Shown one piece after another: positions 24,900 through 38,100 of a stretch of DNA of 64,000 nucleotides. Numbering within the stretch: position 1 is the first letter of the stretch; every line of letters begins with the position of its first letter. Source of the DNA: Acanthaster planci (lineage: Eukaryota; Echinodermata; Asteroidea; Valvatida; Acanthasteridae); assembly GCF_001949145.1 (NCBI RefSeq), contig NW_019091418.1, positions 2,021,903 to 2,085,902 of the forward strand, given 5' to 3'. Position numbers and translations under genes: made by a program. The notes under the pieces were generated by a model. It was given only the letters and a program-made list of their open reading frames with translations, was not told the DNA's origin and searched no databases.

Positions 24900-24909
24900 C
24901 CTTATTGGG
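24900..24909. promoter_or_regulatory. CArG-like site, one mismatch
   Basis: CCTTATTGGG fits the SRF site CC(A/T)6GG except for a G at the sixth A/T position. It is about 870 bp before the SRF start. It could be a weak site or chance. Confidence 0.3.
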
Positions 24910-25439
24910 GTTAAAGTGTCAGCACAGGGGTCAGAAGAAGAAAGTCCTTTTATTCCTCCCCTATCCCATATTTCACCAGAACTGTTTTTATAATATTACA
25001 TTTAGCATTAAACATAAAAGTTCAAGGTAAGAACCCGTGAATTTAAATAGACTACAATAAACAAGAAAAATGCCTTGTTGCTAATCCACAGTCAATGTTT
25101 CGGCAGTGCAGTGCTACTGCAGGCGATTTTAATTGTAAATGTTTTGGTTTCGGTTGGGAGCAAACAGGAAACATATCCCTTACAACTGACTTAATGATTC
25201 TAAAGCTTCCACCTTGAACAATTAGATTTCTACAGTTAGAACACTAAATCTAAATTCTCTCTTCGAGATGTATCCGTGAACTGCAGCAGTCATATCGGGA
25301 GCTTCTGGTCAACTTGGACATTCCCCGACCGTGTACCGGACCGCCGCAGCGCCCCGTATGCAAAAACTCTGTCACCCTCGCTATGCGTTTTCAACACCCC
25401 CTCTATAACAGAATGATACAGCCCAGAATACGGGCGCGG

Positions 25440-25449
25440 CCATATTTGG
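25440..25449. promoter_or_regulatory. Perfect CArG box (SRF binding site) before SRF
   Basis: CCATATTTGG fits CC(A/T)6GG exactly. It lies 332 bp before the chosen SRF ATG and is followed at once by GGAATTC and CACTTCC, both carrying Ets-type GGAA cores. Mammalian SRF is known to control its own promoter through CArG boxes with nearby Ets and Sp1 sites, so autoregulation is a reasonable inference. Confidence 0.7.
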
Positions 25450-25781
25450 GGAATTCACTTCCTTTACAGCAAATGGGACCTACTCACTAAATGTGGCATT
25501 TAAAATTGATTCGCCATTCATAATCTATGGTTAAAAAATACAGTCATGAAATGAAATAATTTCCAAACGTTTCATGAATGTATCAGGTAATATACAGAAA
25601 GGGATATTTTAAACAATGTGTCTGGGTGATAGGCTACTAATGGATTATGATATCACTAGGTAATCTATTTTGTTATGCGAACGTTCACCTTAGAGCGTGC
25701 TTCGGCATTACCTTTTTAAGACAGAAGAAATCTACATTTGGGCAGCGGATATTCCCGGGAATTCTCAAAACAATTTTGAGC

Positions 25782-26129
25782 ATGAAAAGAGGAGCACAGA
25801 GTTCCGCAGAAGGAGCAATGAATACCGTAAACTACCTGGCTCAACATAGCCTGCCAAATAATGGACCAAGTGTGTCAGGCTTTGTCAACGGGGACAAGCG
25901 GCCTGGGTCTGAGATGGAAGGGGGTGGATTCACACAGTTTAACCCCCAGCTTGAGATTGACGAGGCAGAGCACGACGACTTGTCGGACGACGACAGCGAT
26001 GCTGGTAGCCCGAGCGCAAAGAAGTCCAAAAAGACCAAAGGAAGGGTCAAGATTAAGATGGAATTTATTGAAAACAAGCTCCGAAGATACACTACATTCA
26101 GCAAGAGAAAGACGGGGATCATGAAAAAG
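25782..26129 (+). CDS. SRF: SRF exon 1 (acidic N-terminus, first half of MADS box)
   Basis: It starts MKRGAQSSAEGAMN with A at -3. It contains the acidic run EAEHDDLSDDDSDAG, the basic block AKKSKKTKGR and the DNA-binding first half of the MADS box, ending GIMKK. The donor AAG/GTATTA is phase 0. A KRPGSEMEGG motif resembles the vertebrate phosphorylation region RSLSEME, with one serine kept. The upstream in-frame ATG at 25647 is less likely because its extra residues look non-conserved. Confidence 0.92.
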
Positions 26130-29100
26130 GTATTATAAAACCTTTTCAATTTCAGAGTGGTGGGCAAAGTGTGAAAGTTGTGTTCAATCAGTCATGTCAG
26201 TTGTCAATCAATGATCAACATGATCAACCTAGGGCCCAGCATTGCCCAGAGACCCAAGTTCATTTTTAATCTGTGACCGTATTTTTCTGGGGAGGGGGTA
26301 ACAGCGAAAGGCTAGACTTTGTCGGTTTTATTTTATTTCAAGGACACATACTTTTTCATTTCTCCATGATGTGTGATACAGAGATTAAGTACATGTACCC
26401 GCATGACCTGTACAATTATTAATATGGTCAATGTAGTTAATATGGTATGTAGACTTAGCCTACATTCAAGAATGGAACTTCCTGTACCGTTCAAACATTT
26501 TTTTATAAAACTTTTTTCTAATACTATAGGCCTACTACATACAAGGAATACACCATTTAAATTTTGAACTGTTGATTTCTAAAAGATATGTGTATATGGG
26601 AAAATTGATGCAAAACTTAGTAATGTACATGTAAATACAGATTGGAAATAAGAGAGGATGTTTATCCTTTGTGCTTAAGTTTTTGTGGTTTTTCTGCTTT
26701 GTGGCAGAGTTACCAGGATATGTACATATATGCATGTACATGTACATAATGCAAGCTAAGAAGAGAAATAAGGAATGTACACGTTTCTGTATGTGGGTGA
26801 GTCTTAAGAGAGGAGGAAAAACGTGTGTAAGATGGAAAATATGTAGGTTGTGGTAAATCAAAGGCATGCTTGCATGGATAACATGTATACGCAGGCACTT
26901 ACACATGTATGTACCGGTACATGCCAGAATCAGTAGCCAGGAGCAATACCATGTATGTTGCACATAATGTGTACATGTACCAGTACGTGTACATTGTGCC
27001 TGCTGACTGCCCCAAAAGTGATCAAGTGAACATGTACATGTAGTATCGGCTAGCATCATTCCCTCTGATTGCTCATTTTAGGCTTACGAGTTGTCAACGC
27101 TGACTGGCACCCAGGTCATGCTTTTGGTTGCCAGCGAAACAGGCCATGTATACACATTTGCCACACGCAAACTGCAGCCCATGATAACCAGCGAGAGCGG
27201 CAAGGCGCTGATCCAGACCTGCCTGAATTCCCCCGACCCAGCCACCACGCACCACAGCCACAATCCCGATCAGAGGATGAGTGCTACGGGCTTTGAGGAA
27301 ACAGAGCTGACCTATCAGGTGTCTGAGGAGGAACTAGCCAAGGTTTGTCAATCTTACAAAAACTGATATGTACAGTAGATGTCGTTTCCATAGAATTCAA
27401 GCTGCGGGGAACCTACTGAATACTAGAGACACAGGGATGCTGGACTGGTCCCTTCTGAAGTCATATTAAATCCACAAACAGCCTGTGTCATCCCCATACA
27501 TGTACATGTTATGGAGTGTTTGGTCCAGCACATGCTACAATGTACACTCAACATGATAAAAAACAATCAAAGCACCATCAAAACCAAACAAGAAACAGCA
27601 AAAAAACCAAAAGTTTCAGGGTTTCTTATTGACTCATGACATTTCAATTAGAAATTTATTGTTGTTTCCATAAGTATGTTGCCTTTAAGAATATTGTTCT
27701 CAACAAAAGTTTAAAGATGCAGATTTGTAAATATCGTTCTGATTACAGTTATCCAAGTAAAGACTTGTGTTGCACCTGAAAAATGCATGCACATTTGACG
27801 AATTGTATGCTGTGCCATTGTATGATTCAGATGTAAACTTGAATAACAGCAAGACAAGGGTCTACAGCATTGTGTTGGATTGCCTCACAGTTTACTACAC
27901 GTACATGTGTCCATGTATATAGAGACTCCATTCAGAAAGTTCATGGGGTTGCCATCTGCCATATAAGGGCCATCTCACCCTCCTGACCTGCCGTGTTTAG
28001 ATGCTGACATTCCATATAAGATTCCTGGGCCCTGCCTCCTGTGTAGGTGCCCCAGGAAGCTGGCACGTGCCCAGCCCTTTCTTAAAGGGTAAAACACTTC
28101 CATATATGGAAAGTACTTGGCAGCAGGCTCTCTCCGTCAGTGGAGGTGATGTATGTGGCAACACAGCTGTGGGGCCTGTTTTTGTTTAAGGGCATGTGAC
28201 ACACGTGGCTTGGCTGCTTTGGCTAAAGCATTGTCCAGAGTTGGCCCTAACTGATGAATGACTAGACCAATGTTCTGGAGTGTCAGGATTGGAAATGGAC
28301 ATTCACAGTTTAAACATAAGATGGCCAGGAGATACATGTTCATGTAAACATGTATAGTGTCAAAAAAATGTGTATTACATGTAGCCTACACATGTTGATG
28401 GTGGGGATGTAATCCAACCATGGTCCAACAATTTTTAGGTTGGGGAACTTGGGAGTATCCATACATACATTTACATTTACGGTTTTTAGCCTTCTATACT
28501 TGTCTGTGAACATCAGGGAATATATGTTCCATTCAAAAAGTCTGAAACTACCACACAATGTGCAATGCACAGATTTGTACATGTACAAGTACACTGTACA
28601 CATGTACTGGGACTTGTTCCATAGTTGTGGGGACAAACACGATATTTCACCTATTTTGTGGGGACTGAATACATTACGGGGACAGAGAAATATCTCCACA
28701 ACTCGGGCCTAATTTGCTTAACAAAAGAAATTGTCCCCTTAACCCATTCTTCAGTGAATGTTCAAGCTCGTATTTAGAACATGTAATGACGTGACTAAAT
28801 TTCAGTTAAATGAAAAGATCAGTTTAGTAGAAATCCTGTAACTTTCAAAACATACTACATGTATACAAACACCCCGTAGAACATGTACATGTATACATGT
28901 TCTAGTACCGACCTGTAGCACAACTGTGGGAATTTTTGGTTACGTGTTAAGTATGTGCCAAACTTCCTGGTATGAAATTCTAGAGAAGGAAATCGATTTA
29001 CGTTGTTGATTGCACATATTGATACTGTACAAAAATTGCACCTACAGCAAATGACATCATCCTATGGATTATAATGACAAGTTGCAGCATTGCTGGTGTG

Positions 29101-32100
29101 TTAAACACCCTGAATACATTTTTTCAACGTTTACATCAGCTTCCTTTTAAAAAAATATCTCATTATTAGTGGTGTGCACAATCACATGGCATGTCTTTCT
29201 GAACAACATATGGTACTGTAATGTTGGTACTGAGTGTCTCAATTAAATAGTTGTCAAACTAATGAGTTTGTCTTTCTTCTCAATAACAAAGTAACCAGTG
29301 TTCAAACTACCGGTACTGGTAGACGATCTCTGGGTGTCAACTGCTGTCACCATGGAGGAATGACAGCAATGCTTGTCACTGTGCACACATGCCCTGTGAT
29401 CAGCATTTTGTTCATTCTTTTAAGAATTCTTGCTAAGGCAATGTCCTGTATTTTCAAGTTTTCAAAGATGTGCTGTACATGTGTAGTAAAATGCTGTTTC
29501 ATCATTGCTGTCTTCATTGGATACTTGCAAAGGATGTACAGTACATGTACTGCCAACCATTGTGCATTTTCTTTATTTCCTGCTGAACGTTTCTCCACAC
29601 TTTGTGTTTGACACATACATGTACATGTACTGTAAATGGTAACATGTCAGTTTCCACTTTTAAGCATTTCTGACACGGCACCCTTGGACAAACCCTTACG
29701 TTCAGGAAACACATTGAGGGGAAGTGAGTGGGACTAGTCAGTAGTGGGAGACTACAGAGCTTCCGATTGAATCACCCGTCCTCGAAAGGTTCAGAATTTC
29801 AATTTGCATGTTAATAAAGTGCTTTTTTGTGGAAACATTACTTTTAGTCAACATCTTTGGCTAAAAACTGTACCACTCTGTGTCCATTTGCTTTCTTTAT
29901 TAACCATTCAATTAAAATTTTGGTTTATTTGTTCTAGAGTTGACAATCACTTGTTGACAATTAAAAAAGAATTAAAAACAAAAAGAAACTGCTGGTTACA
30001 TTTGTTTTGTATATTGATACCTTTCTTTTTGCTCCTAAGAACTTGGTTAATAATACATGTTCTGTGTATGTACATTGTATTTTCAAGCACAGGAATATTT
30101 GTTAAGTACTGTAAGCTTTGAGAGGTCTGACTTACACTGTAAGTTACAGTGTACATGTCCAAACAAACATGCATGCAGTTGTTTAAAGATGCATTAGCTA
30201 GGATACCTTTATTTACGAGATTGGTATGCACAGTAGTTGGTGTAGAAGTATCGTACAAGAAAAATAATGCAGGACTTTCCATCTGCTGTGAATGAATCTG
30301 AACTTTCTAAACAATGTTGCATGAACGAGGTCCATGCATCAGGTGGATCATTCCATTGTACAGAGAGGGGTCATCCATTTCAGTCTTCAGCCATGGGCAA
30401 TTGCACTGGAGCAATAAGCCCTGAGAATTTTGTAATCCACAAGGGCACAGGATGTGCCACTGTGCACATACCGGAAAACCAAAGAAGAATGATGTCATGT
30501 ACTATAAATAGTTTCAACCTCAAGTGTAAACTGGCCAGCTGAGCAAGGCATGTGTGGTATTCTAGTGTGACCAAACTGTTGCCATTGACGTCAAGCAGCT
30601 GGCCAATCATGTTCAGTGGATGGCATTGGCAGCATAACTGGCGGGGTAGAGGACCAGGGCAGGGCTAAAAACAGTCAGTCAGCCCCAAAACTTCCAGAGC
30701 TTTCTTTGGTTATGCTAATGAGCCTTGGCCATTTATGCTGGTGACCATTCACAAAATATGCCAGATATTCTAATGTGTTGTCCAAGTATGGACGGTTGTC
30801 GCCTTAAATGGATGAGACGAAAGCATTCCAGAGGTGGACTGGACACACATTGTTGTCTTCGGACCGTCATTGGTATGCCATTCCTCGGAACTAGACAAGA
30901 TTCGTTACCCAATGTGACGCATACATGTACCGGGGTATACATGTACCAGTGTACACGTGTGCATACATGTAAATGTACATGTACCGGTACATGCACAGTG
31001 TACATGTATGTGTGTGCAAGGAAATGTCAGACCGTGGTTAGACATGTACATGTACATCGTAACCCTACCGGTACAGTAAATGTTTTAACTTTTATGATGT
31101 ATTTTGATGATTTTAAAATGAGAGCATTTAAAGCATTTGGCCTGCTGTTAATAGTTCTGAGGTGTACATGTACGTACATTGTACAAAAACCGGTAATGTA
31201 AAGTGATAATGTAAAGTCTCACTCAGATAGAGATAGACATTTTATTATGTTTCATGTCCAATGTACACCCCCTTGTCAAAGATACAGGGTACTGTACTGT
31301 ACATCTTTCATTGCGGTACACTCACTTTTGCAGATACCTGTAAAGGATGTACAACTGTATGTACATGTGTACTTGATTCTCTCAACAAGCGTCTTTTCAA
31401 ATCAAGGTGGGAGGGAATGGCTTCGAGGTTGTGAAGCAGTGCCTTCGTAGTGAATACTAAAGATACATATACTCGCCAGCCTGTCTTTATGAACATTGTC
31501 ATTATGCCGGTCCTAATTTGGATTCATGCACCAGTACAGTGCAAATGAGCAACATTGGAGCCTTAATAAAACACTACATGTACTGTTTCATGTATTAAAC
31601 CAGACACACCTGTAAACATTCATCGTGCACTGAGAATGTCTATTAGATTGGAATGGCATGAATGGCATTGACCATGTCTAGGTTCCAACTTACAAGCTTG
31701 TTCATGTACATGTATGTACATGTAGTTTAGTTGTGAGCCTGCACCTGCAAAAACCAGTAACCAGGCTTCAAATCCATGGCAGTGGTATTTACATGTACCA
31801 GTACAGTGGAACGTTGCTATAACGAGCGCGACAGGGTCCACGCTAAATGTTCGGTACACCGGTCGTTCGGTATAGCGAAATTACATGTAACTGCCCGAGT
31901 GTTTCATTGCCATGTTTAATAGCGCCCTCTCTTGTCTAACTGAAGTGCACCCTCTTGTGATACATGTACGTGTACTATGATTCGCTGTTTTCGTGATGTT
32001 TTGCCGTTGCTTTCACGTTTGAGGTTTCTAGAAGTGTCAGTGTATCTGTTAATTATTTTTGTTTTTTATTAAATCTTGAGTTACAAAATTGATACTTAGT

Positions 32101-35100
32101 TTATCCTAAAACTCATGAAGCTACCGCTCAGGATCAATCTCTGATGCATGCTGTGGCAAATCTCGGTTGATTTGCAACTGCATAATGTTTGGTAGGTTTC
32201 TGCACAAAATATTTGGAGCCAAGGATGATGTTCGGTACAGCCGAATGTTCGGTATAGCGACGTTCCACTGTCACGACTGTACAATATACATGATGATTGA
32301 AAGGAGTTTCTGAGTTACCGGTAGCATTAAGTGCTCTTACTGCTTCTCACATAACACATGTTGAATTGGTGAGAAATGTGGAATCAGGAAACTATTATGA
32401 ACAGGCCTTGCGCTAACTTTTTTTCCTGGCTAGCCCACTGGGCTAGTTAACTGGATAATTTACTAGCCCGTTCAGAGTTTTACTAGTCCGTATATATACA
32501 TGTAGAATACCGGTATTTAAAAAACCCAAAATTTGCTTTCAGCTCACCAATAAAGAATTGGACATTTCGGAAAATAAAAGGCTGATGTTATAAATAAGAA
32601 GGCATGTATGTTTAGTTAAACATCGCTTGAGTCATTGGTAATGGAGTCGGGAACAAAATCACCTCTTTGCTCCATCTTTCCCCACATTTGGGTTGCTTAC
32701 GTTAGGCAAAACTGCCACTTTTTGCGTACTTTCTGATATTTATATTGATATATTGATTTATATTGAATACATGTATTTATTTTGATCTAAGTTTTAACAG
32801 ATAGGCTTATTCTGAATTTTTCACTGGCCCACTGGGCAACCAAAAAACAAAGTTTAGGTAGCCCGGAGCATTTTTAGCTGGATTTTGTACGCTGAGCTAC
32901 ATGTAGTACTATTTCGAGGCCTGATGAAAGATCCAGCCTTGTAGAGTGCATTTTTGGCAAGAGACATACTGTACTGGTATATTTTATGAAGTGAGTTCCA
33001 AGTTCTTCTTCAAAAATAGCAAATTTAGCAAGTTTCTGTTACATTTTTAACAAGAGAAAATTGTTGTTATTGTTCTTGATAGCAAGAGGGCAAAACACCG
33101 ATGTTTACAGTCACCAATGTGCCAGGCGCTGGAGTCGATGTGTCTTCTACAGGTGTAGCATCAACACAGTCAGGTAACCAGACATGATGGCTCTACGACA
33201 GCTGTGTTGCCATCTTTGTGTGTCATCTTGGTAGCCATCTTTATGTGTCACCTTGGTAGGGACATTGTTCCTTCATTTGTTTTGGGCTGGTAGGAAAAGT
33301 TGCAGTCTTCAGGCATCTCTGTACATGCACACGCACTGACTACTTAAGGGAAAGGCATACATGTACATGTAAGCGCAGTGAATTCGAGGTTGGAAACATC
33401 TTAGCAGTAGGTTACATTGTAAAATTCACTCAAGTTGGCATGTGTTCAACTTTTGAGAATTCACACTAAAATTATTAGATCTGACATCCCTAATTTGTGT
33501 TTTTTTTGCTTCTACAGTGTATGTGTATTATTAACCTACATTTAGCCACCAATGCTCAGTTTGTATACTGAAGTACATGTACATGTATAAAACCCTATAC
33601 AAAGACCTACATGTACATGTACGGTATTCATCATTTTAATTGGTTCACTTTTTTTTGTTAACCTGCAGGATTGGATGTAGGTTGCTTGAGTGTTTTATGA
33701 CCTGAAATTACAATTGGCTTGGGCGGTATTTCGGAACGCCGCATTTTTTTTTTTTAATACTGAACACTACTGACTAACAATCCATGACTGCCGGAATACC
33801 AGCTAATTTAGTATTGAATTCCAATACTGCGTTATAATTCAGGCTTATTTGTTCAGAATGTTCCCACAACCCTCATAAGATGAAAGCAGACAATTATATC
33901 CACAACAGTGACTGCATACTTTGTGGTCTCAGTCACCCACCATCATGTTTGTATTGTCTCTTTTGGTGAGGAGATATAACGTAATGTGATACTTCAGCAT
34001 GCAGCCACCAACCCACCTGTCAAAAGGTTTAGTTTCCCTGTTGCTGCCGTGGAGTTTGCGGGTTTGGAATGACTTGTAGGCAGTGCTTGTTGTATTGCTC
34101 ACCGGCACATATCACAGCCTTACACTGGACTTGGGAAGTAAAAATTAGTGGGTCGTCCGTGTCCGCACTGGACTTTATTTTCTGAAGACTTTTATTTGTA
34201 CATCAGAAAATGCGAATGCTGCTTGTGCTAGCCTTGTGCTCTCTTTGGGTCTTTTTGTCCTTCATATACAACATGTACAAGTACATGTATAACATTATTT
34301 TAATCTGTCTAACCGAAGCTAGGAATAAACTATAAACTGATAAAATGATTCCATAAATCTGCATCTGTTCGACATCCATGGCAATCAGTGACCATTTTTT
34401 ATTATTCTCACATTCGTTCCAACCACACGAAAAGAGAAGCAAAAATCCGATTCCTCACTTGTCACTGTTTGTACATGTATTTCAGTTTGTCTGGAATAAA
34501 TCGAGGACAACATGGTTCATCAAAACGGTCTCTCGGTTATGATTAATCAAATACCAAACATGTATGTTAAGAATGATAAACTTCACTGTCATAGGACAAC
34601 ATGTTTAATGTGCATGTGAAATAAAAAAAAACCAAATATATGTGAAAGCATCGATCCAGGGATTTTCAAACGACTTTCAATTGCCATGGATGACGACAAA
34701 GCTAACAATAACTAACCTGCATGCAGGTGACCACACAGATAGGAATCACGGAGCAACAAATCGGTATTTAAAACACCATCGGTTTTTGAAATTCTTTCAC
34801 ATACATGTAAATAATATTTATTTGACATTAATGGACAGATAAATTATAGTACTTATTAAGTTTAGGGGTTTTGTGACGTTAAAAACCCCTTTATGCTAGC
34901 ATAAGCTGGCCCCTAGTTTTGTTTGTGTTTTGCCATTGAATGTCAGCATCACCGCTACTTTTTGATGACGTCATTGCCTTCTGCAATGAATACCGCGGTA
35001 TTAGTAAATACCATGGTATTTTTTTCACTGATACCGCGGCATCGAAAAAGGCAATACCGCCCAAGCCTAAATTACATGCTTGTAGCTGCCATTTGCAATA

Positions 35101-38100
35101 TACAGAGGTTGGACATGTGCACAGAATTGTACCAACATTGATATACATGTACATGTACTGCAGACGTACACAACCATCCACGTGTAACACAGAATCTGAT
35201 GTTACCCCAAACTCGTTTGTCTTTTGTCTGCATTGTCCAGGGTTGTCCATTTCTGGTGCAGGCCACACCTATCCCATGACCACCTATCTGCCTACGGGCT
35301 CCAGTGGCGTATCCACGGCAGGCCCCAGCAAGCCCTTGGGAATGTCAGCGAGTGATATGCTCTCACAAGGTGGCTTCACAACGATACTGCCACAAGGTAC
35401 TGTACGTGAACAATAAGCCAGTCAGGGTGCGAGATGAAGTGCTGTCAATTCTAAACAGCAGCCACTGATGGCTTACCCCCAGCAGTGGTACAAAATAACT
35501 TCACCCTGGACGGCTTGGATAATAATTCAGCAAACAAGTAGTGATCTTGATACTCCTGAGTGGCTGTTGGTCCTGGCTGATTAGTCACACTCTTGCAAGA
35601 AAAAATATGGTTTTAAATGATGATGTTGCTGGAGTAGTAAATAAACATTCTGAACAGTAAAAGACAAACTCTTCAAAATGAACACAGAAAGGCTCAAGTG
35701 CCAAATAATTTTACAGCGTTGCCTGAAGATTGTTCAAAAATGAGAATGCTGCAAGTGAAACTGGGCTCAAAAAGTTAACATTGAGATTTTGGAATGCAGT
35801 CTCATTGTGGGTTCACCTGGGTGGCTTGTCTAACACAAGACTGGACTGGGAAGAGTATCTTGCAAAGATAATCAGGCACAACACAATGGAAGTCCTATAA
35901 ACTTACAGCTTACTGTAGTCGTTACATGTACAAAACACACTGGGAAACTGTCAAACATGTAGTGTCGTTGCTGAAAAGCAAGCTTGAAAAGTGTAAGGAT
36001 TTTATGAACAATACAAAGAGCTCCGTCCTGAAGTTTTTGAACTTAGTGAGGGTATGGTTGGAGCCCCAGATCATATAGTATATAATTAATACACTGTGTT
36101 CTGGTATTACATGTATGTAAAAATGAAGGCATTGTAACCTACATGTATAATGAGAGCTGATGTACGGTAGTCTGCCAAGACCTAGAACACTTTTGTCGTA
36201 GAAAATGCCGAAGTCCTGCCTGGGTTTGGAATGGATGGCCAAACCTTGCCAGGTCCATGCCGTATTGGCACGAGACTGTGTGGCAGTAGTATTCATGAAC
36301 AAGTACATGTACTCCCTTGGTGGCTACAGAGAGATCATGCACAGTACGTGTACCAACACTTCAACAGCATATCCTATGCTGTACATGTACATGGTAGATA
36401 GTATGCATGTACATGTACTTTGTACTCAGCACCTACCCTGAGACCCTGTGGATTTGCACACTTTCAGCTCAAATGTGCTTCCCCGCCTTGCACCTGTGAA
36501 ACAAATCCAGACATGCGGTATTTCAGCCCCAAGTGATGTCAGGTTTTTATCAAGTACCGAGTACTTGACTTCATCTCCATTCCAGCTCTGCTGAACTTTG
36601 ATGTTGTTTTATGTACATGTACCTGTCATGTAACATAATGAAAAGTCATTGTTTCCAGAGCATTAAACTACATGTACATGTACATGCTGTGAAATCAAGA
36701 TTAATTTGAACAAGATTAATTTGAACACGATGAGCCTACATGTACATGTATGTCATGTATGTACAGTACATGTACATGTACATGTACGTACTGTACTTGT
36801 ATTTATACATTGAACACCCTGTTTAAGAGAGAAACTCTAAACAAACTACCGTAACAAAGCGAAGTATTGGACCCTTCATCGCACCATTCTGGGATACCCT
36901 CTGTTGTGTACTAATAGAGTTGGTGGCAGGCAGAATGGGTACCACACTCAGATAGTTACTGCACCGGTACGTACATGTACATGTATGTACCGGTACGTTG
37001 TATACAGTACATGTACATTGTATGCGTTTCATCTCTTTCATTGATTTGTCATTTGAACCTGGCTTGCAAAGACTCGTATCAAGACAAATCTGAATGAGTT
37101 GTGTTCATGCACCCAGGCACCAGCTTGCCTGCTGGGACCTCTATTCCCGCTGGAGTACTGCAGCTGCCTCAAGGCCAAGGTCAAGGGTCACCATCAGCCA
37201 ATCAGCCAATCCAACCGCCGCATTTCTTGTATAGGTAAGATTTGGTTATGTTGAAGATTGGATTTGTCACAAATGGTAGAATTACATATATCATTGTGAG
37301 AGTACGTCCTAGCTAGATTCAAATTTAGCCTTTCTAGGCCAGAAAATCTAACAGAACCTGACTCTTTGTATTCTTTGATTCAAAATGGTTGACAGGGTGG
37401 ATAAGTTGAAGCCATGGAAGCCCGAATGTGATGTGCTTTGCGAAAACCTTTCACATGGTGAGCTTTGTCATTTTGGTGCATACCAGCTTCAAATTGATCT
37501 GGACACAGCCCTGTTTTTAAACTGCTTAATTTGTGATTGTAGACAACCTACATGTAGATTGATGTTGTAGACAACCTAGAATTATGCATGTAAATGTAGT
37601 AACTCTGAAAACAAAAGCGTGTCCATATTAATTTAAAGGTTGCATATACATGCACCATAATGACAAAGCACACTATGTGAAGGTTTTTCACAGATTATAT
37701 CACAAATTACCTGTACATGTAAATGTACAACATTATCAAGGAAGAAGTTACATTTACTTGAAACTATTGACATTTGAAATTAACATACTGGTAATATGAA
37801 TATTTATGTGTGTGCAATGAGAATATGCTACAGTTACAATAACCCCTAAAGTATTGCTTGATTAGGCCTCATGTACGAGTTTCTCTAACATGCTCTTGGG
37901 ATTGAAAGTTTGAGGTTGATTCTTCTGATTTTCAGCTGCACATAAATACAGGTATATACATGTACATGTACTGGTACGACAAGTCTTAAAACTCACATTT
38001 TTTTGGTGGCTGTCCTTTAGTCAGGTAATTATTTTTTCTAGAGTCTTGCAAGGGTATCCCTCCACCTGATACCCTCAAACACCCTGAGCAGGACTAGGGC

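Larger units (their letters stand above)
22090..25781. promoter_or_regulatory. Divergent spacer between the CGRRF1-like gene and SRF
   Basis: This 3.7 kb interval separates two head-to-head start codons and so should hold both promoters. It is poor in TACATGTA words. The part nearest SRF (about 25,280-25,460) is GC-richer and contains a CArG box. No TATA box can be placed with confidence. Untranslated first exons are possible and cannot be excluded. Confidence 0.6.
27343..33082. other. SRF intron 2, 5.7 kb
   Basis: The largest SRF intron. It holds dense TACATGTA clusters (especially 30,920-31,070), a copy of a dispersed CCACAACTCGG-type sequence near 28.6 kb and the pogo-like element at 31.8-32.3 kb. 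No conserved coding exon was seen. Such a long intron next to the MADS exon could hold enhancers, but no specific site can be named. Confidence 0.7.

Noticed and set aside
25647-25781. Upstream in-frame ATG that would lengthen SRF by 45 residues
   Set aside because: The added residues do not resemble SRF N-termini, and a CTACTAAT...TAG pattern just upstream hints this could be intron or 5' UTR. It is kept only as an alternative.
30725-31201. Long open frames rich in Tyr, Met, His, Val, Cys and Thr (for example here, and at 26535-27059, 39457-39814, 59291-59572)
   Set aside because: They come from translating TACATGTA repeats; they lack domains, splice phases or conserved blocks.
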